This document shows, piece after piece, positions 1-8,415 of a DNA stretch of 26,455 bases. The DNA is from an uncultured Lachnospiraceae bacterium (GTDB taxonomy: Bacteria; Bacillota; Clostridia; Lachnospirales; Lachnospiraceae): contig CAJUIO010000045.1 of assembly GCA_910586025.1 (NCBI GenBank), positions 1,264 through 27,718 of the forward strand, given 5' to 3'. Positions within the stretch are counted from its first letter, which is position 1. Every line of letters starts with the position of its first letter. The notes under the pieces are model-generated. The model saw nothing but the letters and a program-made list of their open reading frames with translations, did no database searches and was not told where the DNA came from. The translations under genes were made by a program, and so were the position numbers.

Positions 1-120
1 TTACAAGATTATCATAGGTAGTATATCACAATAGTGCGTGATTATCAAATCATCGAGGCAAACCTTGCAGAGATCACTGGGCTTAACTGTTTTTCCAATA
101 TTTTCTGTCCATGACTTGCA

Positions 121-383
121 TTCCGTCTTTCATAATCCCGGAGCCTGACAGCTCTTTGGATGCATGGACTGTTGGAGGAAATCGGCAATTTCATTAATAA
201 AATGCCTTCCTGTCAGGGTGAAACCGCCATGGACGGCGGTTTCAGGCACTTGCGGCACGGATGCCGCTTAGTGCCGTCCCGTCTGTCCTATGTAACCCTA
301 ATGCATTTTATCAATGAAATCCGATTTGCGCCTCAGGCCAAAAGCCAAAGAGCTGTCAGGCTCCGGGATTATGAAAGACGGAA
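121..383. repeat. Large palindromic element with 39-bp perfect terminal inverted repeats (MITE-like)
   Basis: Positions 121-159 are an exact reverse complement of 345-383 (39 of 39). Inside, 179-205 and 303-327 pair again with a few mismatches and a 2-nt gap. The centre holds a 9-bp hairpin (220-228 with 235-243) and a two-part hairpin (245-250 and 252-257 with 262-267 and 270-275, CGGA loop). The whole 263 bp could fold into one branched cruciform or RNA. No protein is apparent in it and I see no clear target-site duplication. A non-autonomous mobile element is the simplest reading; a structured RNA or elaborate terminator at the end of the surface-glycan operon is possible. The stretch 1-120 to its left holds no recognisable gene. 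Confidence 0.7.
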
Positions 384-395
384 CACATGCCTCAC

Positions 396-415
396 AGACG
401 AAAAACCTTTCGTCT
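396..415 (-). terminator. Short hairpin overlapping the end of the operon
   Basis: AGACGAAA (396-403) and TTTCGTCT (408-415) form an 8-bp perfect stem with a 4-nt loop, and the hairpin covers the stop codon of the DUF6020 gene. No T-run follows on the minus strand, so this is not a canonical intrinsic terminator. It may work with the large palindrome just downstream. Confidence 0.3.
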
Positions 416-2207
416 ATTTCTTCCACAGTTCAAAGCCCGCATCAAACAAAAGCACCGGAGCCAGCGCCCACAGAAACACCACATACCGCACCAGATAAGT
501 CGGCCCCAGTATCACGGTCAGCCACACCAGCGCAGGCAGCATATAGGCCGCCGCCCTTCTTCCTCTTTTGCCGTACCACAAAAAGCCAATCAAAAACGCT
601 GCCGACCAGAACAGAAACCCCGGGGAGAACAGCATGGACAAAACCGGGATTCTCTGCTGCGCAATTTCCAGGGACATCCTCCTGTAGAGCTCGTCCAGAG
701 CGGGGATCTTACTCTCCCGCCTTCCCGGCTCCTCCACCTCATAGCCGAAATAGGAGCTGTCCCCATAGGTGAAGGTAAACACACTGTTGCCGCGGTAGAC
801 ATCGATCACCGCATCCGGATACCAGAAGCCGTAGGAGGTCATGAACCAGGCGTTCAGATAGGCGAACGGATGCCTGACCCCTATTTTCAGCCAGAGCCTT
901 AAGTACCTGGCCGGATCCCGGCTGTAAGCCTCATTATCAAAATCCACCTTGACCCCGTCGGAAACCTTGGGCGTATAGCGTCTTAGCGCTTCCTCCGGCA
1001 GAATCTCATGCAGCGTGTCCTTTTCTTCCCGGGAGAGCGTATCCCCCTCCATGCTGTAAACCCTGGCCATCTGCTGGATGGGCACCGTGAGGAGCTCCTG
1101 GTTTTCTGAATCGTCCGCATGAAGAGCCAGCGCAAGAGCCTGATTCACCAGAAGAAAGCCCGCAAAAATTCCCCCAAACAAAAACAAAAGCTTCTTTCTT
1201 CCCGCAGCGAATCCCAGAGCTCTCTCAAACAAAAACATTCCCAGCGAAAACACGGCAAAGGCATAGAACCCGTTATGGCGAAGCAGCATCATAAGAAGGG
1301 ATGAGACAGCAAACAAAAGCACGTCCGCCCGGCTCTTAAGGAACCGTCCCGGATCCCTGATCATGCTCCGCAGCAGCAGAACCATCATAAACAGCATACC
1401 CGTAAACAGCCCGTCCTTTGCACTGCACAGAGAAAACATTACCAGTACGGGAAATAGCCCGAAATACACAGCGGACAGAATCCGGAAGGTGCGGCCCGCA
1501 CCCTCCCCTTTCAGCCGCCCGATCCCCCAGGCGTAAATACAGGACAGAGCCGCCATCTGAAGCAGCGTATAGAGAGCGATTCCAAGATTGTAGGAGCCGC
1601 CAAGCTTATGCACAAGCTGTACCACCCCTCCCAGCAAAAGGACATGAAGCAGAGGGTGATGGGTGGAAAAATTCCTGGTGACCACCTGCATCAGCTCGTC
1701 CTGAGCGTCATAGACAAAAAATCCGGGATACACCGCAAGAAATACGGGAAGATAACAGATAAAAATTCCTGCAGCCGTGAGGAAAAAAGAGCGCAGTCCT
1801 CCTTTTCTTTCTTTCCCGCCATCCTCCCCGGCCTCTTGTCTTTCCAGAAGAAGATCCCACACGAAGCGGACGATCAGGGCACCGTTCACGGAAAGCGCCG
1901 CAGCGCCGGCCCAGAGCCGTATCTCCCGGAACGCAACGCTCCCGTTTTGTTCCAGACCGGCCCCAAAGGTCATGGCCTGGGAAAAGAGCGCCGCAAAAAT
2001 GCCGGGAAGAAGCCATCTTCTCTTCCCCCCGGAAAAGCCGTGCTTAAGGATCCGGCTCATGAGAAGCGTCAGCAGGATCCACAGCAAAAAAGCCGCGATA
2101 CTGTTTGTATAAAAAAGCTCCCTGCCCCTTATGGGAAGCAGGACCGGCAGGGCGCACACCAGAGAAAATCCAAGCCCCGCACCGACAATATTATTTCCCT
2201 TCTTCAT
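414..2207 (-). CDS. DUF6020-type polytopic membrane protein, last gene of the glycan operon
   Basis: A protein of about 597 residues with many hydrophobic segments (roughly a dozen predicted membrane spans) and a short soluble stretch before the last spans that contains a Trp/Tyr-rich FMTSYGFWYPD motif. It resembles the DUF6020 membrane proteins of Clostridia, whose exact role is not established to my knowledge. Their layout fits GT-C-like or surface-polymer assembly proteins. I chose the ATG at 2207 because GGGAG lies just upstream; a TTG at 2231 also has a GGGAG and would add 8 residues. Either start overlaps the 3' end of the GT2 gene, so translation is probably coupled. Family assignment is from memory of motif and layout; function is inferred from the operon. 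Confidence 0.7.
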   Translation of the reverse strand: MKKGNNIVGAGLGFSLVCALPVLLPIRGRELFYTNSIAAFLLWILLTLLMSRILKHGFSGGKRRWLLPGIFAALFSQAMTFGAGLEQNGSVAFREIRLWAGAAALSVNGALIVRFVWDLLLERQEAGEDGGKERKGGLRSFFLTAAGIFICYLPVFLAVYPGFFVYDAQDELMQVVTRNFSTHHPLLHVLLLGGVVQLVHKLGGSYNLGIALYTLLQMAALSCIYAWGIGRLKGEGAGRTFRILSAVYFGLFPVLVMFSLCSAKDGLFTGMLFMMVLLLRSMIRDPGRFLKSRADVLLFAVSSLLMMLLRHNGFYAFAVFSLGMFLFERALGFAAGRKKLLFLFGGIFAGFLLVNQALALALHADDSENQELLTVPIQQMARVYSMEGDTLSREEKDTLHEILPEEALRRYTPKVSDGVKVDFDNEAYSRDPARYLRLWLKIGVRHPFAYLNAWFMTSYGFWYPDAVIDVYRGNSVFTFTYGDSSYFGYEVEEPGRRESKIPALDELYRRMSLEIAQQRIPVLSMLFSPGFLFWSAAFLIGFLWYGKRGRRAAAYMLPALVWLTVILGPTYLVRYVVFLWALAPVLLFDAGFELWKK

Positions 2208-3150
2208 TTTCTCCCGATTCCTTCCCCACAATCTCCCGGATCACAAACTGCGGAGAATTGTTCATGGAAATATACATTCTGCCCATATACTCGCCTACCA
2301 GCCCCAGCATCAGCATCAGCATCCCGCCCATGAAAACTATCATGGACATCAGAGCACTGAATCCGGTAACCAGCTCCGGCGGTCTGATAAAGATCTTTTT
2401 GATAATCGTGTAAATCCCGTAGGCAAAACCGGCAAACGCACAGAAAACCCCTGTCACCGTGGCAATCCGGAGGGGTTTCACACTGAATGCCGTAAAGCCG
2501 TTAAACCACAGATTCAAAAGCTTTCCCAGCGTGTAGCCCGACCGGCCCGCGCTGCGATCCCTGTGATTCACATCCACATTCACAATATTTTTGGTGCTGC
2601 GGAGCACCAGGCCGATGACATAGGGATATGCGTATTCATAACGCTTCATCTCCTCCACCACGAACCTTCTTGCCGCAAAATAGCTGGAGAGATACAGATT
2701 TTTGGGCTTTCCCAGCATGATTCGGGTCATCAGCTCATTGACGTGGCTGCCAAAATTCCGGAAAAGGGAATGCCGCTTATGGTCATATCTTGCATAGACC
2801 ACGTCCGCCCCCTGTTCGATTTCGGAAATCAGCCCTCCCGCCTCGCAGGCAGGAGTCTGCCCGTCATCGTCCAGACACACGATCAGATCTCCGCTCACAT
2901 GGTGAAAGCCCGCCATGAGGGCGCTGTGCTGTCCGAAATTTTTAGCCAGATTGATTCCCGTTATATTTTCGTTTTCCCCGCAGAGCCTGCGGATGGTTCC
3001 GAAGGTATCATCCGGAGAACAGTCATTGATCAATATAATCTCATAGGTATAGGCCTCCATGGTTTTCATGGTATCCTGTATTTCCCGGACCACTCCCGGC
3101 AAAGTTGCCTCGGATCGGTAACAGGGAATCACAAAGCTGATTTTTTCCAC
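2191..3150 (-). CDS. GT2 family glycosyltransferase, polyprenyl-phosphate type (GtrB/ArnC/DPM1-like)
   Basis: The 319-residue protein opens with a GT-A nucleotide-binding strand (SFVIPCYRSE, residues 5-14) and has the metal-binding cluster LDDDGQ at 93-98. Two membrane helices lie near residues 230-252 and 263-287, followed by the VGEYMGR segment typical of the undecaprenyl-phosphate sugar transferases GtrB and ArnC. Members move a sugar from a nucleotide donor to a polyprenyl phosphate on the inner membrane face, giving the lipid-linked donor used by GT-C enzymes outside. The start is a GTG at 3150 with AGGAGG eight bases upstream. It directly abuts the TAA of the GNAT gene, showing tight coupling. 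The three polytopic proteins in this operon are natural users of its product. The sugar is unknown. Confidence 0.9.
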   Translation of the reverse strand: MEKISFVIPCYRSEATLPGVVREIQDTMKTMEAYTYEIILINDCSPDDTFGTIRRLCGENENITGINLAKNFGQHSALMAGFHHVSGDLIVCLDDDGQTPACEAGGLISEIEQGADVVYARYDHKRHSLFRNFGSHVNELMTRIMLGKPKNLYLSSYFAARRFVVEEMKRYEYAYPYVIGLVLRSTKNIVNVDVNHRDRSAGRSGYTLGKLLNLWFNGFTAFSVKPLRIATVTGVFCAFAGFAYGIYTIIKKIFIRPPELVTGFSALMSMIVFMGGMLMLMLGLVGEYMGRMYISMNNSPQFVIREIVGKESGENEEGK

Positions 3151-3714
3151 TTACATCGCCTCCTGCTTTGCTGAATTTATCACTGCCATCAATATCACAT
3201 CCCGGTAGCGGCCCGCAAGGTACACCTCGTCGCGAAGATACGCCTCCTGTACAAAGCCCGCCCTCTCATAGCTTTTCCGGGCTCTGTCATTTCCCGCGAG
3301 AACCCGGAGCATGAGCTTATGAAGACCCAGCTTTTCAAAAGAATACCGGATCATCAGCTCTGCGGCCTGCGTTCCGTAGCCGCGGCCCATGGCCTCTCTT
3401 GCTCCGATAAAGATCCCGTACTCTGCCTTTTTGTGATCCCGGTCAATATCTCTCAGATACACACTCCCCACCGGCGTACCCCGGGCCGTGCAGATCACAA
3501 ACTGAACCACTCTTCCGGTTTTTATCATGTTCTCGATCCAGCTGCGGTGTCCCTGTCTGGTAAAAGGCTTCTGATAAATAAAATTTTCCCGGACAAAATC
3601 CTGATTCCGCCATTTCACGATCAGATCCGTGTCATCCTCCGTCATTTTCCGAAGATACATGTCCTTTCCCTGAAGAATATCATCCTCATTTCCTGCTGAT
3701 TCTGTATATCTCAA
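3151..3714 (-). CDS. GNAT N-acetyltransferase, candidate sugar-nucleotide amine acetyltransferase
   Basis: A RimJ/RimL-type GNAT domain of about 187 residues. The N-terminal strand resembles LQGKDMYLRKMTEDDTD, the acetyl-CoA loop is RGYGTQ, and a C-terminal NDRARKSYERAGF helix is typical. Placed one gene after RffA, it most likely acetylates the 4-amino group of the RffA product (the RffC/WecD step). PseH, which acetylates a 4-amino sugar nucleotide in pseudaminate synthesis, is also a GNAT and remains an alternative. Start: GGAGG sits directly against the ATG at 3720 with no spacing but lies 6 bases before the TTG at 3714, so I favour TTG. An ATG at 3660 also has an upstream AGGGA but would cut into the conserved first strand. 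It overlaps the preceding gene by 29 bases. Confidence 0.85.
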   Translation of the reverse strand: MRYTESAGNEDDILQGKDMYLRKMTEDDTDLIVKWRNQDFVRENFIYQKPFTRQGHRSWIENMIKTGRVVQFVICTARGTPVGSVYLRDIDRDHKKAEYGIFIGAREAMGRGYGTQAAELMIRYSFEKLGLHKLMLRVLAGNDRARKSYERAGFVQEAYLRDEVYLAGRYRDVILMAVINSAKQEAM

Positions 3715-5470
3715 ACTCATCCTCCACCATCTCCGTCAGATGTATCTGAACTTCACTTCCGCATTCCCTGTAATACCTCTGCAGCCATCCGGCATCCGCA
3801 CCGGCCTCCTGCACATAAAACACGTCGTCCCGCTCTGCCAGCGCCTCCTGCACGTCCGTGATCCCGAAGACCCCGAGCTTTTTGTGCCACAGAGGGCTTT
3901 TGCAGGCCCAGCCGCCCATAATATCGTAATTATCAAGGCTGTTATCCACGTTTACAAACAGCTTTTCCGTATAGGCAACCGAGGAATACACATCAATAAA
4001 ATAGAAATTTTCCCGCCGCTGTCCGCTTCCCAGACAGGAATAAAGGCGCTCATACCTGATATTCGCCGCAGCCTTTGCGGCCACATCCGTATCCGCAGCT
4101 TCTATGGCCCGGGGCAGGATCAGAAAGCCCGCAAGCGCATAGACAATGCCAATGCCGGCAGGCAAAAGCCGCCTTCTGTCCGCCGCGCCGCGCCAAAGCC
4201 GTGCACACTGTACCAGAACCAGGCCAAGCAGGATGCCAAGCTCCATCAGATACATGGAGTGAGAGATCCGCACCGGCACCCGGTCCCTGTAGATCAGCCA
4301 GATCCACAGCACCGTCCTCACCATAAGGAGAAACAACAGCCTCAAAGCTGCCTGGAAAAAGCTCAGGGCAGGTCTTTTTCCCTGTGCCGGCACGGCCGTC
4401 ACAAGCGCAGCCAGATAAGAGAAAATCACCAGCCAGCTCCAGGGAAAATCACTCTCGTTCCGCCAGGGCGGATAGATCATCCTTCTATAGTATTGCCCAA
4501 GACTTTCCCTGAGCTTTTGCATAAAGGGCTTGCGTTCACTTCTGTTTGCGGCGGCATATTCGGCAACCGCACCGAGAAGCTTTTCGTCAATGGCCGGATC
4601 CAACCCGAAATTATAATTGTCAAGCAGCTCCCATTCGCTTTGTTTGAGGCCCTCCCGCTCATAAAAGTCCCGATGCTTTTCATATTCCGGAAGCGTCTGG
4701 AAGTCGTAAAGCTCCGTCCGGTTATTAAAATATTCCAGAAAGGTCTTCCATTCTGCGCTGCCGTAGGCAATCTGATGACAAAGCTGTCCAAGACCGATAC
4801 CCGCAAGAACCGCTCCGATCACAGCCAGATACTTGGTCCAGTTCTCCCTGGCAAAAATCTTCTCCTCCCCGCTCCACCTTATCAGGCCTGCCGCACAGAT
4901 CAGGGGAAGCAGAAGAAGCAGCATCCAGGGCCGCACCAGATAGGCAAGCACCGCAAGAAATACCGTGATCACGTTTTTACGGATAAAGTCTCCAGGCTCC
5001 GCCGCATCCGTGGTCATAAACAGAAAGGCTGCCGCCGATACCAGAAGCGCCGAGGTCACAGTATACTGAACCGACACCAGATGAGGCAGCAGCAGTCCTC
5101 CAAGAAGAACGCCCTCCCCCGCAAGAAGAAGCGCCTTGCCCGGAATTCTCCGGCACAGGCACAGACTCCTGTGCACAATCAGGGCAATGCTCCCGAAATG
5201 ACACAGGCACAGAAAAATTCCGTACCAGGGCAGCCCTCTTCCCATCCGGTAGAGCAGACTGAGAAAGGCGCTGACGGGCCATATCATCTGGATGTTGCGG
5301 CTCTCCGGCTCTCCCGTGTAGACTCCCGCCAGAATATCCTTCATCAGCACGTCGTCATTGAGGTCAAAATAATAATCATACCTTACCGATGTGAAAACCA
5401 GAAGAACCAGAAGGAGCAGCCCTGTCCCTATTAAATTTTCGTATTTCCTCCAAAAAGCCTTACATACCAT
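3686..5470 (-). CDS. Polytopic membrane protein, GT-C glycosyltransferase-like
   Basis: The 594-residue protein has about ten or more hydrophobic spans. After the first span comes FDLNDDVLMKDILAG, acidic residues in the first outside loop as in GT-C enzymes, where they form the active site. The last 130 residues or so look soluble and would sit outside the cell. I know no precise family name. The likely role is transfer of a sugar from a polyprenyl-phosphate carrier, made by the GT2 enzyme in this operon, to a surface acceptor. A polymerase or a non-catalytic assembly protein is also possible. The ATG at 5470 has AAGGA six bases upstream and overlaps the end of rffA by 11 bases. Confidence 0.65.
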   Translation of the reverse strand: MVCKAFWRKYENLIGTGLLLLVLLVFTSVRYDYYFDLNDDVLMKDILAGVYTGEPESRNIQMIWPVSAFLSLLYRMGRGLPWYGIFLCLCHFGSIALIVHRSLCLCRRIPGKALLLAGEGVLLGGLLLPHLVSVQYTVTSALLVSAAAFLFMTTDAAEPGDFIRKNVITVFLAVLAYLVRPWMLLLLLPLICAAGLIRWSGEEKIFARENWTKYLAVIGAVLAGIGLGQLCHQIAYGSAEWKTFLEYFNNRTELYDFQTLPEYEKHRDFYEREGLKQSEWELLDNYNFGLDPAIDEKLLGAVAEYAAANRSERKPFMQKLRESLGQYYRRMIYPPWRNESDFPWSWLVIFSYLAALVTAVPAQGKRPALSFFQAALRLLFLLMVRTVLWIWLIYRDRVPVRISHSMYLMELGILLGLVLVQCARLWRGAADRRRLLPAGIGIVYALAGFLILPRAIEAADTDVAAKAAANIRYERLYSCLGSGQRRENFYFIDVYSSVAYTEKLFVNVDNSLDNYDIMGGWACKSPLWHKKLGVFGITDVQEALAERDDVFYVQEAGADAGWLQRYYRECGSEVQIHLTEMVEDEFEIYRISRK

Positions 5471-6590
5471 AGAATTCCTTCACCTTGCCGGCGATATAGT
5501 CCACTTCCTCCTCCTTAAGCTGGTAGAACATGGGAAGCCTGAGCAGTCTCTCGCTCTCCCTGGTCGTGTACCTATCCTCCCCGTGGAAACGCCCGAACTT
5601 CATTCCGGCAGGCGCAGAATGGAGAGGAACATAGTGGAACACGGCAAGAATATCGCTCTCCTTCAGGTGCCTGATCAGAGCGGTTCTCTCCTCCATGTCC
5701 CTGGTCTTAATGTAGAACATGTGCCCGTTGTGAACGCAGTCCTCCGGTATATGGGGAAGCTCTATTTTTCCCGCCTCGCTAAGAGGCGCAAGAAGCCGGT
5801 AATATTGATCCCATCTCTCCAGCCTCACCTGATTGATCTTTTCGGCCTCCTCAAACTGGGTGTAGAGATATGCCGCATTCAGCTCGCTTGGTAGATAGGA
5901 GGAGCCAAAGGACTGCCAGCGGTATTTATCCACCTGCCCCCGGAAAAATTTACTCCTGTCCGTGCCTTTTTCCCTCAGGATCTCGGCCTTCTCCACATAT
6001 CGGCTGTCCCGGATGAGAAGTGCGCCGCCCTCTCCCATGCTGTAATTCTTGGTCTCATGAAAGCTGAAAGCGCCGAACTGGCCGAAGGTTCCAAGCGCCT
6101 TCCCCTTGTAGGTGCTCATAATCCCCTGAGCCGCATCCTCCACCACAAACAGCTGATGCCTCCTTGCAATCTCCATGATCCTGTCCATCTCACAGCCTAC
6201 CCCGGCGTAGTGCACCGGTGCGATCGCCCTTGTTTTTTCGGTAATTGCAGCCTCTATCAGATTTTCATCCATATTCATGGTATCGGGCCTGATATCCACG
6301 AACACAATTCTGGCCCCCCGGAGCACAAAGGCATTGGCCGTGGAGACAAAGGTGTAGGAGGGCATAATGACCTCGTCGCCTTCCCTGATATCACACAGAA
6401 GCGCCGCCATGTCCAGTGCGTGGGTGCAGGAGGTGGTCAGAAGACACTTGGCCGTTCCCGTGTTCTTCTCCAAGAAAGCGCTGCATTTTGCGGTAAATTC
6501 CCCGTCCCCGCAGATATGCATGCTCTCCACGGCTTTTTTTACATTTTCAATCTCTCTTCCCGTACAGGGAGGCACATTAAACCGAATCAT
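5460..6590 (-). CDS. rffA: dTDP-4-amino-4,6-dideoxygalactose transaminase (RffA/WecE)
   Basis: A full-length (376 residues) DegT/DnrJ/EryC1 PLP aminotransferase. It matches E. coli WecE as I remember it very closely along its length: GDEVIMPSYTFVSTANAFV, VHYAGVGCEMD, EDAAQGIMSTYKG, and SFHETKN with the PLP-binding Lys at 181. The enzyme converts dTDP-4-keto-6-deoxyglucose to dTDP-4-amino-4,6-dideoxygalactose using glutamate. In enterobacteria this feeds Fuc4NAc into common antigen, which is not expected here, so another surface glycan is the likely target. The rmlA/rmlB-type genes for the substrate are not in the window. ATG at 6590, with an AGAGG-type site upstream; 19 bases separate it from the gene before. 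PseC is also a DegT enzyme, but this protein is of the RffA type. Confidence 0.93.
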   Translation of the reverse strand: MIRFNVPPCTGREIENVKKAVESMHICGDGEFTAKCSAFLEKNTGTAKCLLTTSCTHALDMAALLCDIREGDEVIMPSYTFVSTANAFVLRGARIVFVDIRPDTMNMDENLIEAAITEKTRAIAPVHYAGVGCEMDRIMEIARRHQLFVVEDAAQGIMSTYKGKALGTFGQFGAFSFHETKNYSMGEGGALLIRDSRYVEKAEILREKGTDRSKFFRGQVDKYRWQSFGSSYLPSELNAAYLYTQFEEAEKINQVRLERWDQYYRLLAPLSEAGKIELPHIPEDCVHNGHMFYIKTRDMEERTALIRHLKESDILAVFHYVPLHSAPAGMKFGRFHGEDRYTTRESERLLRLPMFYQLKEEEVDYIAGKVKEFYGM

Positions 6591-6609
6591 ATCCTACCTC
6601 TTTTCTTTC

Positions 6610-8415
6610 TCACTCATAAACGGCATAAGCTTCGTTCACAAAAGCCTGCTCATAATGATTCTCATCCATAAAGTCCAGTATTGCTCGAAGCTTCTCGTCT
6701 CCGTCACAGTCCTGCTCATCCACTCCAAACCATTCCATGGCCTGTTCATCTCCCTGATAATAAGCAGCAAGATACGGTGTGATGATCACAAGGGGCCGCT
6801 CCGCTCCCTTCAGATTCATGCTGCCCGTCAGCTTCGCAAGATCCGCTTCAAGCTGCGAAAGACTGTTGGTATCCAGATCCGGCCAGGAGGTAAAGACAGC
6901 CGGCCGCCTGTCGAGATAATAGGAAAGCCCCGGTATGTCGCCATACAGAATCAGCTCCTTCCCAAGGTAATCCTCCTGATTCTCCGCCATAAAGTTGCTC
7001 AGCTCGTCTATAGTCTCCGCATTCAGCTGCGTGGTATACATTCCGGAAAGCACCGCATTATTGAGCACCTTCACGCTCCGCTTCTCGCCGGTCTCCCCAT
7101 CCTTGAACACATAGCCAAGCCCAAGCCCAAGGCTCTGGACAAAGAAGGCCAGCGCCATGGCCGACACCATGGCCTTTGCCGGGAAAAAGGGAACCCGCCC
7201 CGTACTGTCCACACAGGTTCTCCCCCACCTTGCGAACCGGTAGATCATCCAGAAGGTCACGGGCGCAATGAAAAACAGATTGTTGAGTGCGGGCCACACA
7301 TAGTTATTACTTCCAAGAGGCGTAATCAGGATCATCACAAGACTGATGCAGCCGATCAGCTTCCACTCGTCATCCAGCATCCTGGTGGACAGCATCCAGA
7401 CACAGACCGCAATGGACATGATCAGGAATACCACGCCCCATTGAAGAGCGGACTCCTTCTGATAATAGCGGAAGTTGTACATGCCCCACTTTCCCAGAAC
7501 CACGAACAGGAAAACGATACAGGCGCAGTAGACCACCTTCCTGAGCCTTCGAAGCTTATCCTTCCGGATCATGAAAAAAGGCACTCCCGGCAGAATACAC
7601 AGAAGCATATAGAGCATCCACTGGAATCCCCTTGCATAGGCAGACAGAATAGAAAGCAGCATCTCTCCCAGCGTATAGTCGGAAGCTCCCTCCGACATGG
7701 TAAAAAGCCCTCTGATCATTTCCCCGTAAGCCCCAAAGCCGTAGAAAAGGAGGGAGATCACAAGGAACATCACCGCCTGCGCCGCAAGGAAGCCTCCCAC
7801 GCACAGACCGGTCTCCTTTCCCAGCCTTTCCAGTGATTTCTTTTTCCGAAATCCATAGTACCACACCGCCACGATCAGCACCGTCTCCAGAATATTGGGA
7901 ATGCGCACGGAGACATTAAGTCCCAGACAGATGCCTGCCAGAAACAGACATGCCGGACGGTTTCCCGCCAATCCCCGAAAGAGCAGAACCGCTCCCGCAA
8001 GGAAAAACAGATAAGTCATATAATTATAGAGAATCCCCGTGGGGCACCAGCAAAAGCCAATAGCGGCCATCTCCCCGGCAAAGGCCAGAAAGGGAGGCAT
8101 CTTTGTCTTAAAAAAGCGGTAGGATGTGAGCGCCATCAGGCTGATCAGCAAAGAGGTATACAGCTTCATCCCCAGCATGGTCCCCCCCATGGGAAGCTTT
8201 GTGAGCACATAGCCCGCCACATTGGAGAGAAAGGTCGCCAGAACCCACACTCCCCGGGTTCCCTCAAAAAACCGGTAGTTTCCGAGGCTGTAGGGCGTAT
8301 CCGTCAGATCAACTCCCTGATTGATTTTTAACAGGGGAAAAATCAGCAAAACCAGCGGAAATAAAATTTCCGCCGCCAGATGAAGATATTTTTCCAGCTC
8401 CTTTGTCTTACTCAT
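6610..8415 (-). CDS. Polytopic membrane protein, GT-C-like, unknown specificity
   Basis: About 601 residues with some twelve hydrophobic spans and a soluble C-terminal tail of roughly 140 residues that contains ELILYGDIPGLSYYLDRRP. An acidic first loop follows the first span (NQGVDLTDTPYSLGNYRFF). This layout is that of GT-C enzymes and related membrane proteins of surface-glycan loci, but I do not recognise a named family. I placed the start at the ATG at 8415 because AGAGGTGG lies about 7 bases upstream and hydrophobic sequence follows soon after; the upstream in-frame extension to 8583 reads as an out-of-frame copy of the neighbouring acyltransferase. It overlaps the acyltransferase stop by 8 bases. 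It may transfer a lipid-linked sugar or help assemble the polymer. Confidence 0.65.
   Translation of the reverse strand: MSKTKELEKYLHLAAEILFPLVLLIFPLLKINQGVDLTDTPYSLGNYRFFEGTRGVWVLATFLSNVAGYVLTKLPMGGTMLGMKLYTSLLISLMALTSYRFFKTKMPPFLAFAGEMAAIGFCWCPTGILYNYMTYLFFLAGAVLLFRGLAGNRPACLFLAGICLGLNVSVRIPNILETVLIVAVWYYGFRKKKSLERLGKETGLCVGGFLAAQAVMFLVISLLFYGFGAYGEMIRGLFTMSEGASDYTLGEMLLSILSAYARGFQWMLYMLLCILPGVPFFMIRKDKLRRLRKVVYCACIVFLFVVLGKWGMYNFRYYQKESALQWGVVFLIMSIAVCVWMLSTRMLDDEWKLIGCISLVMILITPLGSNNYVWPALNNLFFIAPVTFWMIYRFARWGRTCVDSTGRVPFFPAKAMVSAMALAFFVQSLGLGLGYVFKDGETGEKRSVKVLNNAVLSGMYTTQLNAETIDELSNFMAENQEDYLGKELILYGDIPGLSYYLDRRPAVFTSWPDLDTNSLSQLEADLAKLTGSMNLKGAERPLVIITPYLAAYYQGDEQAMEWFGVDEQDCDGDEKLRAILDFMDENHYEQAFVNEAYAVYE

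Noticed and set aside
1..132. Open minus-strand frame ending at 1-3 with a Cys-containing segment (SDLCKVCLDDLI)
   Set aside because: No start codon or ribosome site and it runs into the palindrome; it may be the tail of a gene broken by the element, but 43 codons are too few to support it.
2131..3174. Plus-strand open frame of 347 codons
   Set aside because: It lies antisense to the well-supported GT2 gene, and its product is rich in His, Pro and Arg with no family sequence.
3740..5434. Plus-strand open frame of 564 codons
   Set aside because: Exactly opposite the GT-C-like gene; composition (His, Gln, Arg, Pro rich) is that of an antisense shadow.
6367..7836. Plus-strand open frame of 489 codons
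   Set aside because: Antisense to rffA and the second GT-C-like gene, spanning the junction of both; no recognisable domain.
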